Source of the DNA: Chitinophagaceae bacterium
GTDB taxonomy: Bacteria; Bacteroidota; Bacteroidia; Chitinophagales; Chitinophagaceae
Assembly (NCBI GenBank): GCA_016721725.1
Contig: JADKHN010000002.1
Span: 62,001-126,000, forward strand
Reading direction: 5' to 3'
DNA: 64,000 nucleotides
Below, one piece after another: positions 52,235 to 61,104 of this stretch. Numbering within the stretch: position 1 is the first letter of the stretch; the number at the start of each line of letters is the position of its first letter. The notes beneath the pieces were generated by a model that was not told where the DNA came from, did not search any database, and saw nothing but the letters and a program-made list of their open reading frames with translations. The translations under genes were made by a program, and so were the position numbers.

Positions 52235-54151
52235 ATGACCAAGATCGATCTCACCGATTCCTTAGAAAAGATACCCATAAAAATATTTCCCGATTCGCTG
52301 GAAGGTTCCGTATTCGTAGCTAAACAGATCGCCGCCCTGATCCGTGAAAAGGAAGCGGCAGGGGACAAAGCCGTTATCGGTCTGGCAACGGGCTCCACTC
52401 CCAAGACGCTTTATGCCGAACTGGTGCGCATGCACAAGGAAGAAGGCCTGAGTTTTAAAAACGTCATCACCTTCAACCTGGACCAGTATTACCCGATGGA
52501 CAAGGATGCGCTGCAAAGCTATCACTATTTCATGCGCAAGAACCTGTTCGAACAGACCGATATCAATCCCGCCAACTACCACCTCCCCGACGGCATGATC
52601 CCCAAGGACCAGGTGAAAGCACATTGCCTGGATTATGAAAAGAAGATCGAAGAAGCCGGCGGCCTGGATATCCAGATCCTCGGCATCGGGGTGAATGGAC
52701 ATATCGGATTCAACGAACCCGGTAGCGGCATCTATACAAAGACCCGGCTCATCAACCTCGATAACAGCACCCGGATCGCCAACGCCTATGAATTCGGGCA
52801 CATGAGCCAGGTGCCCAGGATGGCCATCACCATGGGCATCAGTACCATCCTGCAATCCAGGAAGGTCATCCTCATGGCCTGGGGGCAGACAAAAGCCCCC
52901 GTGATCCAGAAAGCAGTAGAAGGAGATGACTCCGAAGAGATCCCCGCCTCCCTCTTACAGAACCACCACGATTGTGTTTTTGTGGTGGATGAAACAGCTG
53001 CCAGTGAACTCACCCGTTTCAAGAGTCCCTGGCTGACCGGTGAATGCATCTGGACCGACAAGATCATGAAGCGGGCCGTAGTGAACCTGTCGCTTAAACT
53101 CAATAAACCGATCCTGAGCCTGACGAATAACGACTACAATGATAACGGTCTTAGTGAACTGCTCGTGGAAAAAGGCGACGCCTATGAAAGCAACCTGCAG
53201 GTCTATTACCTGCTGCGCGACAGCATAACCGGCTGGCCAGGCGGTAAACCCAGTGAACAACGGCATTCGCATCCCGAAAGACACTTGCCCTTCCCGAAAA
53301 AAGTACTGATCTTCTCCCCCCACCCCGATGATGACATCATCAGCATGGGAGGTACGTTCATGCGGTTGCAGGACCAGGGGCACGAAGTGCATGTGGCCTA
53401 CCAGACCAGCGGCAATATCGCGGTGACCGATGAGTTCGTGACCCGCTTCATTGATTTCGCCGTGGGATTCGAGAACCTCTTCGATATCGATGAGACAAAA
53501 AGCAGGAAGATCCTCGCCGACGCCACGGCATTCCTGAAAGTGAAAAAATCGACAGAAAAGGATACTGAAGAGATCCGGTCCATCAAAGGACTGATCCGCC
53601 GCTGTGAAGCCAGGGCAACCTGTAAATACGTCGGATTGGATGAAGACCGGATCCATTTCATGAACCTGCCCTTTTATGAAACGGGCACCATCGAAAAAAG
53701 ACCCATCGGCCGCCGGGATGTTGAACTCACCATTGAATTACTCAACCGCGTACAACCCCACCAGGTCTATTGCGCGGGCGATTTCGCCGACCCGCATGGG
53801 ACCCATAAGGTCTGTTTTGACGCGGTGATCATGGCACTCAAAGAGATCAAAGCCTCAGGAGCGGCCTGGATCAATGATTGCTGGCTCTGGCTTTATAAAG
53901 GGGCCTGGCAGGAATGGGATATCGCGGAGATCGAGATGGCCATACCGATGAGTCCCGACCAGGTGGTGAAGAAACGCCACGGCATCTTCATCCATCAATC
54001 GCAAAAAGACAGCATTCCTTTCCAGGGCAGTGATGACCGGGAGTTCTGGCAGCGGGCGGAAGAACGCAATGCCAATACCGCACAGTTATACGCCAAATTG
54101 GGGCTTACCCAATACGCGGCGATGGAAGCCTTTGTACGTTGGCCGGTCTGA
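52235..54151 (+). CDS. nagB: Glucosamine-6-phosphate deaminase fused to a PIG-L/LmbE deacetylase domain
   Basis: 638 residues. The N-terminal 270 residues are NagB: IGLATGSTPKTLY (phosphate loop), FNLDQYYPMD (catalytic Asp), GIGVNGHIGFNEPGS. The C-terminal part is a PIG-L/LmbE fold deacetylase: IFSPHPDDDIISMGG (metal-binding HPDD near residue 362) and DPHGTHKVCF (HxxxH-type third ligand). NagB turns glucosamine 6-phosphate into fructose 6-phosphate and ammonia; the PIG-L part could perform the preceding deacetylation of GlcNAc-6-phosphate, making NagA unnecessary. Such fusions occur in Bacteroidota. It follows the GH20 gene by 290 bp of repeats and probably has its own promoter, which was not recognised. 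Confidence 0.92.
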   Translation: MTKIDLTDSLEKIPIKIFPDSLEGSVFVAKQIAALIREKEAAGDKAVIGLATGSTPKTLYAELVRMHKEEGLSFKNVITFNLDQYYPMDKDALQSYHYFMRKNLFEQTDINPANYHLPDGMIPKDQVKAHCLDYEKKIEEAGGLDIQILGIGVNGHIGFNEPGSGIYTKTRLINLDNSTRIANAYEFGHMSQVPRMAITMGISTILQSRKVILMAWGQTKAPVIQKAVEGDDSEEIPASLLQNHHDCVFVVDETAASELTRFKSPWLTGECIWTDKIMKRAVVNLSLKLNKPILSLTNNDYNDNGLSELLVEKGDAYESNLQVYYLLRDSITGWPGGKPSEQRHSHPERHLPFPKKVLIFSPHPDDDIISMGGTFMRLQDQGHEVHVAYQTSGNIAVTDEFVTRFIDFAVGFENLFDIDETKSRKILADATAFLKVKKSTEKDTEEIRSIKGLIRRCEARATCKYVGLDEDRIHFMNLPFYETGTIEKRPIGRRDVELTIELLNRVQPHQVYCAGDFADPHGTHKVCFDAVIMALKEIKASGAAWINDCWLWLYKGAWQEWDIAEIEMAIPMSPDQVVKKRHGIFIHQSQKDSIPFQGSDDREFWQRAEERNANTAQLYAKLGLTQYAAMEAFVRWPV

Positions 54152-54170
54152 CCAGAATAACCAGGTTATT

Positions 54171-54231
54171 CCCGCAAAGACACAAAGTGAAGATTCAACT
54201 GTATTCTTCGTGGCTTTGCGGGATTCTTTTT
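54171..54231 (+). terminator. Terminator after nagB
   Basis: Nine-bp arms CCCGCAAAG/CTTTGCGGG (54171-54179, 54214-54222) with further pairing GAAGA/TCTTC inside, followed by ATTCTTTTTT. It begins 19 bp after the stop. Confidence 0.65.
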
Positions 54232-54386
54232 TACTATCCCTGTAATGTAACCGCTTTATCAAAACTATAACTCCTTCAAAATCAAAACCTAAAACGATAG
54301 AACGAGGTAAGTTTCCTGCACTGGAGTGGTTTTGCTCAATTTTCTTTATCTTGAAAGCTACTTTTTCGACCCACATATACATTTCA

Positions 54387-57300
54387 ATGAGAAAAATTTT
54401 ACCCCTCGTGCTGGTATGCATGACAGGATACCTCTTTTCATCCGCCCAAAGTTGCGTACCCACGACCATAAATGGAACAGTGCTTACTTTAAATTGCGGA
54501 CAACCCTGTACTTCTTTCACCTACCAGGTTCCGCACCTGAAGTCGACCAATGATTACCTGCTGACTACGATCCCTTTCAATGCCTATCCGAACAATGCAG
54601 GCACGACCATTAACTCGATCTATATCGATGATAAATATTCCCCCCTGATCCCGATGGCCTTTCCCTTTTGTTTTTATGGCCAGACCTATAACAACATGGT
54701 GGTGGGTTCCAATTCGATCGTGACCTTTGAAGCTTTGTGCGCCTCGGCAAGCAATGCCTATACGCTTACCGTGGGTGGCGTCCCTCAAACAATACCTTAT
54801 AACGGAGGCGCAGGCCCGACCGGTATTGGCACGACCTATTATCCCCGGACGGCGATCATGGCGGCATACCAGGATGTGGATCCCAGCGTATCACCCATCC
54901 CGCCGATGCGCATCGAATATAATGTATACGGAACGGCTCCTTGCCGGAAACTGGTGATCAGCTATAAGGATGTGGTGATGTTTCAATGTAACAGCTTGAT
55001 ACATACTTCACAGATCGTACTCCATGAAAGTACCGGACTGATCGATATCTACCTGGCCAATAAGCCTACCTGTACCACCTGGCCCAGCGGTGCCGCCGCA
55101 GGCCTTGCGATCCTGGGTATCCAGGATGAGACCCGGACCAAGGCCGTTGCCGCGCCCGGTAAGAACTGTACCCAATGGAGCGAATCCAATACCGGCTATC
55201 GCTTTACCCCGAACGGAGGCACATCTAAATTCATCAATGCCCAGATGTTCACCATGGGCGGTACCTTGGTTGCCACCGCTGATACGGCCACAACAGTACC
55301 TGGTCTGCTGGACATTACTTTTCCCAATGTTTGTCCGCCCCCCGGCCCCACGATCCAGTATGTGATCAAGACCACGTTCAGTTCCTGTACCGGCACCCCG
55401 CTGATCAGTTCGGATACCATCACGGTAGACCGGGTCACCACACTCGCCGCCACCGTCACCACCACGCCAACCACCTGCGGTGTCAGTACGGGCACCATTA
55501 CGGTGACGCCGACCTCCGGAACCGGTCCTTATACTTATACGATCAATGCAGGAGCGCCGGTCACTGTTCCCGGACCGCATACCTTTACCAACCTGGCAGC
55601 CGGAACTTATACCATTGTAGCTACCGATGTGACCGGTTGTACCAATACCTTCACCGTTACGGTGAACACCACCACTTCCATCACCGGAACGGCCACAACA
55701 ACCAATACATCCTGCCCGCTATCGAACGACGGGACCATAACGGTGACCCCTACTTCCGGAACCGCGCCTTACAGCTATTCACTGGACGGAGGACCCGGTC
55801 AATTGAGTAATGTATTCACCAATGTCGCACCGGGATCCCATACGGTGGTCTTTACCGACGCTTTTGGATGTACCGGCTCGGTAACGGTGACCATCACGGC
55901 TGGCAGCACACCGCTGACCGCCAATGTGAGCACCACGCCAACAGCTTGCCCACCCGCCACAAACGGTACCATAACGGTAACCCCTACCAGCGGAACCGCG
56001 CCTTATCAATATTCTTTGGACGGCGGACCTGCCCAACCCGGAAACGTATTCAATAATGTGACGGCAGGAGCCCATAGCGTTACGGTCACCGATGTTTTCG
56101 GCTGTACCGGAACCTTCCCCGTGAATGTAGGCACCAACAACACACCCTTATCGGCCAATGTGGTCACCACGCCCACCAGTTGTCCCACGGTGAACGACGG
56201 AACCATCGTTGTTACACCCACCAGCGGAACGGCGCCCTACCAATATAGCCTGGACGGAGGCGCTTTCCAGCTAAGCAATACCTTCCTCAATGTGACCGCC
56301 GGCGCACATACGGTGACCATCAGGGACGTATTCGGATGCACCGGAACGATACCCGTTGTTGTGGCCCAGGGCGCTTCACTCACTTCTACGATCAACGGAA
56401 CCAACCCGCCCTGCTCCAATATCAACAATGGCACCATCCTCATCACGCCAACCAGTGGCTCGGCGCCTTATCAATTCTCCCTGAACGGAGGTCCCAATCA
56501 ACCCAGTGGCTTTTTCACCGGATTGGCGCCGGGTGTATACTCGATTACGTTCACTGATAATAACGGATGTACCGGAACCAACGGAGTAACACTGACCACC
56601 AATCCGCCCATCACCGCCACATCAACCATGAACATGCCGCTTTGCAACGGCAATGCCAATGGAAGCATCACCCTCAATGCCGCAGGAGGCGTTGCGCCAT
56701 ACCAGTATTCCATCGACGCTGGTGCGACCTATCAACCCGGGGCGACTTTCAGCAACCTGCCGGCCGGCACTTATAATTTCCTGGTCAAAGATGCGCTGGG
56801 TTGCATCTATGCATTCAGCTTTACACTGAATGAGCCGCCGGTACTCACCGCATTCGCCACGGTGAACTCAACGGCATCCTGTTCGAATAACGACGGCAGT
56901 CTGACCATTACCGCCGGTGGCGGCACTCCGGCCTATCAGTATTCGATCAACAACGGGTTGAACTACCAGGCTTCCAATATCTTCACCGGCATCCCGGTGG
57001 GCAGTTATAACAACATCCTGGTGAAAGACCTCAATGGATGTACCACGAGTACCTCAGCGGTCATTTCGCTGAATGATACGATGAGATTGGAACTGGGCCC
57101 CGACAGTACGATCTGTGCTGGAAGTTCAATTGTTCTGTTGCCTCAAACCAATCCTCAGACCGATACCTTTAAATGGAGGCCGGCGACCTGGCTGAATTAC
57201 GATACCGCAAAAAACCCGGTATGTACACCGGTGGATACGATCAAATATTACCTCACCGCCAAATGGGGCCTTTGTTCCCGCATTGATTCCATCACCATCA

Positions 57301-58067
57301 ATGTGCTGCGCAAACCGGTGGCCTTTGCGGGTAATGACACCACCATCTGTTACAAGACGAATGCCCTGTTACATGGACTGGCACTCAATACATCCGGCCC
57401 TGTGACTTACGCCTGGACACCGCCCGATTCACTGAATACCCCAAGCGCTCCCATAACCATTGCCAGGATGGATACTACAAGGATGTTCACCCTGACCGTG
57501 ACGGATAATTACGGATGTAGTTTCACTTCCAGCGACAGCATGTGGGTGATCATGCAACCGGTGGTGCCCGCCTTCGCCGGCAATGATACCATCGCCATGC
57601 TCAACAAACCTCACCAGCTCATGGGCAGCGGCGGAACCAACTATATGTGGAGCCCCGCCGGGGTGTTGAACAATCCATTCATTGCCAACCCCATCGCCGT
57701 TCTCAGTAACGATACCTATTTCACCGTCGTGGTCACCGACGCCATCGGTTGCCAGGCCGAGGACGGGGTCTTCGTTAAAGTGTATGAAGGACCGGAATAC
57801 CATGTCCCCAACGCCTTTACGCCCAACGGTGATGGCCTCAATGATATTTTCAGGCCCATACCCTCCGGCATGAGGAGCACCGATTATTTCCGGGTATTCA
57901 ACCGCTTCGGACAAATGGTATTCCAAACCAACAAATGGCTCGAAGGCTGGAATGGCAAATTCAAGGGCAAGGATGCCGCCATGGGAACTTATGTCTGGAT
58001 GATCAAGGGCAGGGATGTGAATGGCAAGGTGATCGAGGTACAGGGAACGGTGATCTTGCTCAGATAA
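54387..58067 (+). CDS. Large SprB-repeat surface protein with gliding-motility C-terminal domain (T9SS type B), paralogue A
   Basis: 1226 residues from ATG 54387 (MRKILPLVLVCMTGYLFSSAQ, signal peptide); a TTG at 54351 only adds residues before that signal. The N-terminal third is a NIDO-like/adhesin domain (PFCFYGQTYNNMVVGSNSIVTF). Then come seven SprB repeats (consensus T-x-x-x-C-x-x-x-x-x-G-x-I-x-V-T-P-x-S-G-T-x-P-Y-x-Y-S-L-D-G-G ... GxxTVTVxDxxGC), Ig-like spacers, and a C-terminal gliding-motility-associated domain YHVPNAFTPNGDGLNDIF...VFQTNKW...KGKDAAMGTYVWMIKG. The C-terminal domain directs secretion and attachment through the type IX system. A likely adhesin; paralogue B follows in tandem. 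Confidence 0.85.
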   Translation: MRKILPLVLVCMTGYLFSSAQSCVPTTINGTVLTLNCGQPCTSFTYQVPHLKSTNDYLLTTIPFNAYPNNAGTTINSIYIDDKYSPLIPMAFPFCFYGQTYNNMVVGSNSIVTFEALCASASNAYTLTVGGVPQTIPYNGGAGPTGIGTTYYPRTAIMAAYQDVDPSVSPIPPMRIEYNVYGTAPCRKLVISYKDVVMFQCNSLIHTSQIVLHESTGLIDIYLANKPTCTTWPSGAAAGLAILGIQDETRTKAVAAPGKNCTQWSESNTGYRFTPNGGTSKFINAQMFTMGGTLVATADTATTVPGLLDITFPNVCPPPGPTIQYVIKTTFSSCTGTPLISSDTITVDRVTTLAATVTTTPTTCGVSTGTITVTPTSGTGPYTYTINAGAPVTVPGPHTFTNLAAGTYTIVATDVTGCTNTFTVTVNTTTSITGTATTTNTSCPLSNDGTITVTPTSGTAPYSYSLDGGPGQLSNVFTNVAPGSHTVVFTDAFGCTGSVTVTITAGSTPLTANVSTTPTACPPATNGTITVTPTSGTAPYQYSLDGGPAQPGNVFNNVTAGAHSVTVTDVFGCTGTFPVNVGTNNTPLSANVVTTPTSCPTVNDGTIVVTPTSGTAPYQYSLDGGAFQLSNTFLNVTAGAHTVTIRDVFGCTGTIPVVVAQGASLTSTINGTNPPCSNINNGTILITPTSGSAPYQFSLNGGPNQPSGFFTGLAPGVYSITFTDNNGCTGTNGVTLTTNPPITATSTMNMPLCNGNANGSITLNAAGGVAPYQYSIDAGATYQPGATFSNLPAGTYNFLVKDALGCIYAFSFTLNEPPVLTAFATVNSTASCSNNDGSLTITAGGGTPAYQYSINNGLNYQASNIFTGIPVGSYNNILVKDLNGCTTSTSAVISLNDTMRLELGPDSTICAGSSIVLLPQTNPQTDTFKWRPATWLNYDTAKNPVCTPVDTIKYYLTAKWGLCSRIDSITINVLRKPVAFAGNDTTICYKTNALLHGLALNTSGPVTYAWTPPDSLNTPSAPITIARMDTTRMFTLTVTDNYGCSFTSSDSMWVIMQPVVPAFAGNDTIAMLNKPHQLMGSGGTNYMWSPAGVLNNPFIANPIAVLSNDTYFTVVVTDAIGCQAEDGVFVKVYEGPEYHVPNAFTPNGDGLNDIFRPIPSGMRSTDYFRVFNRFGQMVFQTNKWLEGWNGKFKGKDAAMGTYVWMIKGRDVNGKVIEVQGTVILLR

Positions 58068-58084
58068 GATAGAATATGTTTAAA

Positions 58085-58151
58085 GTGGGCAGTCTGGACT
58101 CTGATTCTGGAAGGAGACTGCCAACTGCATACTGCCCACTGCCCACCTCTC
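58085..58151. repeat. Heptamer array GGCAGTN-type with an inverted copy
   Basis: On the minus strand GAGAGGT, GGGCAGT, GGGCAGT, ATGCAGT, TGGCAGT in register (58151-58117), with a partial plus-strand copy GTGGGCAGT at 58085-58093. It lies 18 bp after the stop of paralogue A. Confidence 0.7.
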
Positions 58152-58212
58152 TCCAGGCTGCGTTTCCGGCAAAATGTTTATCTTCATAGGGTAATAAACT
58201 GCCCTAACCCTG

Positions 58213-60696
58213 ATGAGAAAGATCGCGTTTATCTGCCTGATATTTTGCCTTCTTATTTCTCCTGAGGACCTTTACGCTCAATCCTGTTTCAACGTTGCCG
58301 CTGGTAACGACACCACGATCTCCTGTCTGCAAGCCTGTCTCGACCTGCATGCCCGGGTACCGGATGTTCGCACAACGGATGATTACCAGGTGGTCTCGAT
58401 TCCCTATAACCCTTTCCCATTCACCAATCCGGGCGGGATCCCCGTAGATCCAAGTTATATAGATGACCAGTTCTCCCCTACCATCAATTTGCCCTTTACC
58501 TTTTGTTATTACGGACAGAACTACAATGCCTGCACGATTGGCACCAACGGGGTACTGACTTTCGATCTCACTAATTCGGGCGGATACAATGACTGGGTGA
58601 TCCCGGCGGGCGACCTGATACCCAGCGCCACCTATCCCCGGGCCGTGATCATGGGCCCTTTTCATGATATCGATCCCGATCCCAACACCACCTCCCCGCA
58701 ATGGCCGGGCCGTAAGATGGAATACCTGGTGGTTGGGACTGCCCCCTGCCGGAAATTCATCGTCAATTTTTACCGCATCCCCTACTGGAGTTGCGGCAGT
58801 ACCAACCTGGCTGATTTTGTTACCCAGCAAATGGTCCTGTATGAAGGCACCGGCATCATTGATCTCTTCATCGAGAACAAACCCATCGCCTGTGCGGCCA
58901 ACACCAATAACGGTAGGGCCATCATGGGCATTCAGAACTGGAACCAGAACCTGGGCAGGGCCGTACCGGGCAGGAACAACGCGGTATGGGCCTCCGGTAA
59001 TGAAGGCTGGCGATTCGTACCCAACGGCGCCACTTCACTGCTCAACAGGGTGGAACTGTATAAGAATGGCGTACTGGTTTCTACCGGCACCACCACACCC
59101 CTGGGTAACGGCGAACTGGATGTGCTCTTCCCGAATATTTGCCAACCGGAAGACAGTATGAGTTATGCCGTCAGAGCCTTTTACCAGAAATGCGATGACA
59201 TCAATATAGAAACGGAAGGGTCGGATACCATGATCGTTTACAAGATCATCAACCCGATCCTGACCCGGGTGGACAGCGCCCGTTGCAACGGTGGCTTAGG
59301 GAAGATCACCGTGACCGACCCGCTGGGACCCAACCTCGAATATTCCATTGATGGAGTGAACTGGCAGTCCTCCCCGGTATTCAATGTACCGGCAGGTAAC
59401 TATACGGTCAGGGTCAGGATCGTGGCTTCCTTCTGCAGCGGCTCAACCAATGTGAACATATATGAACCCAGTGCCATCACGGCGGTCATCAATGTCACAC
59501 CGGCCACTTGCGCCAACAATACCGGCATCATCGATATACTTGCTGCCGGGGGCACCCCCACTTACCAGTATTCCATTAATGGCGGGACGGCCTATCAAAC
59601 CGGGAACAGTTTCAGCGGCCTGCCGGCAGGCATTTACAATAATATCATCGTGAAGGATCTTTACGGATGCCTGCTGAATCTGAATACGGTCATTTCATTG
59701 AATGATACGATGCGACTGGAACTCGGGCCCGACAGCACCATCTGTTTCGGCAAGAGCATCGTTTTACTGCCGCAGACCAACTCTCAGACCGATACCTTTA
59801 AATGGACCCCACGCACAGGACTGGATTATGATACCGCCAGGAACCCGGTGGCCACTCCACAGGATACGATCAAATATTACCTCACGGCCAAATGGGGTAT
59901 CTGCTCACGGATCGACTCCATCACCATCAACGTTTTGCATAAACCGGTGGTATTCGCTGGTAATGACACAACCATCTGCAATAAGACCAACGCCTTCCTC
60001 CATGGCATCGCCACCAACCTGTCGGGCACGGTCAATTACGCCTGGACACCTCCGGATTCCCTGAATACGCCCAACCTGCCCAACACCGTCGCCAGGATGG
60101 ATACCACCAGGCAGTTCACCCTAACGGTCACGGATAACTACGGATGCAGCTTCTCGGTAAGCGACAGCCTGTGGGTGATCATGAAACCCGTGGTTCCCGC
60201 CTTTGCCGGCAACGATACCATCGCCATGCTCAACAAACCGCATACCCTGCTGGGTAGCGGGGGTGTCAGTTACCGCTGGAGTCCGGCCGGACCGCTGGAC
60301 AATCCCTTCATCCAGTTTCCAAAAGCCGTATTGAACAACGATACCTACTTCACCGTACTGGTGACCGATGAGATCGGATGTACCGCTGAAGACGGGGTCT
60401 TTGTAAAAGTATATGTTGGTCCACAGTACCATGTACCCAATGCCTTCACCCCTAATGGCGACGGACTGAATGATGTGTTCAGGCCTATCCCCTCCGGTAT
60501 CCGGAGCACCGCCTATTTCAGGGTCTTCAACCGCAACGGGCAACTGGTTTTTCAAACCAGTGAATGGCTTAAAGGCTGGGATGGGAAATTCAAGGGCAAG
60601 GACGCCGACCAGGGCACCTATGTATGGATCATCCGCGGACAGGATGTCAATGGCAGCGAAGTGGAAGTGAAGGGGACGGTGATCTTGCTGAGGTGA
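58213..60696 (+). CDS. SprB-repeat surface protein with gliding-motility C-terminal domain, paralogue B
   Basis: 827 residues with signal peptide MRKIAFICLIFCLLISPEDLYAQ. The N-terminal adhesin/NIDO-like domain matches paralogue A, but only two SprB repeats remain (RCNGGLGKITVTDP..., TCANNTGIIDILAAGG...). From the motif VISLNDTMRLELGPDSTIC onward the rest (about 330 residues) is nearly identical to paralogue A, including the Ig-like spacers, FAGNDTIAMLNKPH, and the C-terminal YHVPNAFTPNGDGLND secretion domain. The SprB array has evidently expanded in A or shrunk in B. It is probably a cell-surface adhesin exported by the type IX system. Confidence 0.85.
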   Translation: MRKIAFICLIFCLLISPEDLYAQSCFNVAAGNDTTISCLQACLDLHARVPDVRTTDDYQVVSIPYNPFPFTNPGGIPVDPSYIDDQFSPTINLPFTFCYYGQNYNACTIGTNGVLTFDLTNSGGYNDWVIPAGDLIPSATYPRAVIMGPFHDIDPDPNTTSPQWPGRKMEYLVVGTAPCRKFIVNFYRIPYWSCGSTNLADFVTQQMVLYEGTGIIDLFIENKPIACAANTNNGRAIMGIQNWNQNLGRAVPGRNNAVWASGNEGWRFVPNGATSLLNRVELYKNGVLVSTGTTTPLGNGELDVLFPNICQPEDSMSYAVRAFYQKCDDINIETEGSDTMIVYKIINPILTRVDSARCNGGLGKITVTDPLGPNLEYSIDGVNWQSSPVFNVPAGNYTVRVRIVASFCSGSTNVNIYEPSAITAVINVTPATCANNTGIIDILAAGGTPTYQYSINGGTAYQTGNSFSGLPAGIYNNIIVKDLYGCLLNLNTVISLNDTMRLELGPDSTICFGKSIVLLPQTNSQTDTFKWTPRTGLDYDTARNPVATPQDTIKYYLTAKWGICSRIDSITINVLHKPVVFAGNDTTICNKTNAFLHGIATNLSGTVNYAWTPPDSLNTPNLPNTVARMDTTRQFTLTVTDNYGCSFSVSDSLWVIMKPVVPAFAGNDTIAMLNKPHTLLGSGGVSYRWSPAGPLDNPFIQFPKAVLNNDTYFTVLVTDEIGCTAEDGVFVKVYVGPQYHVPNAFTPNGDGLNDVFRPIPSGIRSTAYFRVFNRNGQLVFQTSEWLKGWDGKFKGKDADQGTYVWIIRGQDVNGSEVEVKGTVILLR

Positions 60697-60805
60697 GCCT
60701 AAGCTGTCAGGCCAATCTCATTATTAAGGTGCCCCATTTAAAACGATGAATAAAATTTTAAAGAATTGCTGGTTTTTAATTCATATTGGCCAGACAGCTT
60801 AGGCC
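60697..60805. repeat. 20-bp inverted repeat abutting the stop of paralogue B
   Basis: GCCTAAGCTGTCAGGCCAAT (60697-60716) and ATTGGCCAGACAGCTTAGGC (60785-60804) are inverse copies with one mismatch, 68 bp apart. Two degenerate relatives follow (near 60876, TTGGTCAGACAACTT; near 60998, TGGCCAAACAACTT). The first arm begins right after the TGA. The rest of 60806-61092 is AT-rich with no reading frame; a promoter box follows at 61093. Confidence 0.7.
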
Positions 60806-61092
60806 AATTTTAGTACAGTTCTATACCTTAATTTGTTAAATAATACTTATTGTAATTTTTTGCTGTAGAAAAAACTGTTGGTCAGACAACTTGCCCAGCT
60901 TTCTCGGTGAAAGTAGTCAGGCCATTTATCGCAAAATATCATCCCCTAACTTATTGAATATCCCCTTTTGTAAATTTTAGCAGCAGGATAAAAAGAATGG
61001 CCAAACAACTTTCACCCTCTCCCCCTTTTATCTTTCCACAACCGTTAATAAATAGCCGCCAACCCCCCAATTCATCTGAATTAAAAAATGGT

Positions 61093-61100
61093 TAAGTTTG
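61093..61100 (+). promoter_or_regulatory. -7 box TAAGTTTG before the glutamine amidotransferase gene
   Basis: A TAnnTTTG match ending 4 bp before the ATG at 61105, again implying a leaderless or nearly leaderless transcript. No -33 element is seen. Confidence 0.5.
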
Positions 61101-61104
61101 TTCA

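Noticed and set aside
55008..55580. 190-codon glycine- and arginine-rich minus-strand frame in the SprB region
   Set aside because: It arises from the repetitive threonine/glycine codons of the SprB repeats on the other strand.
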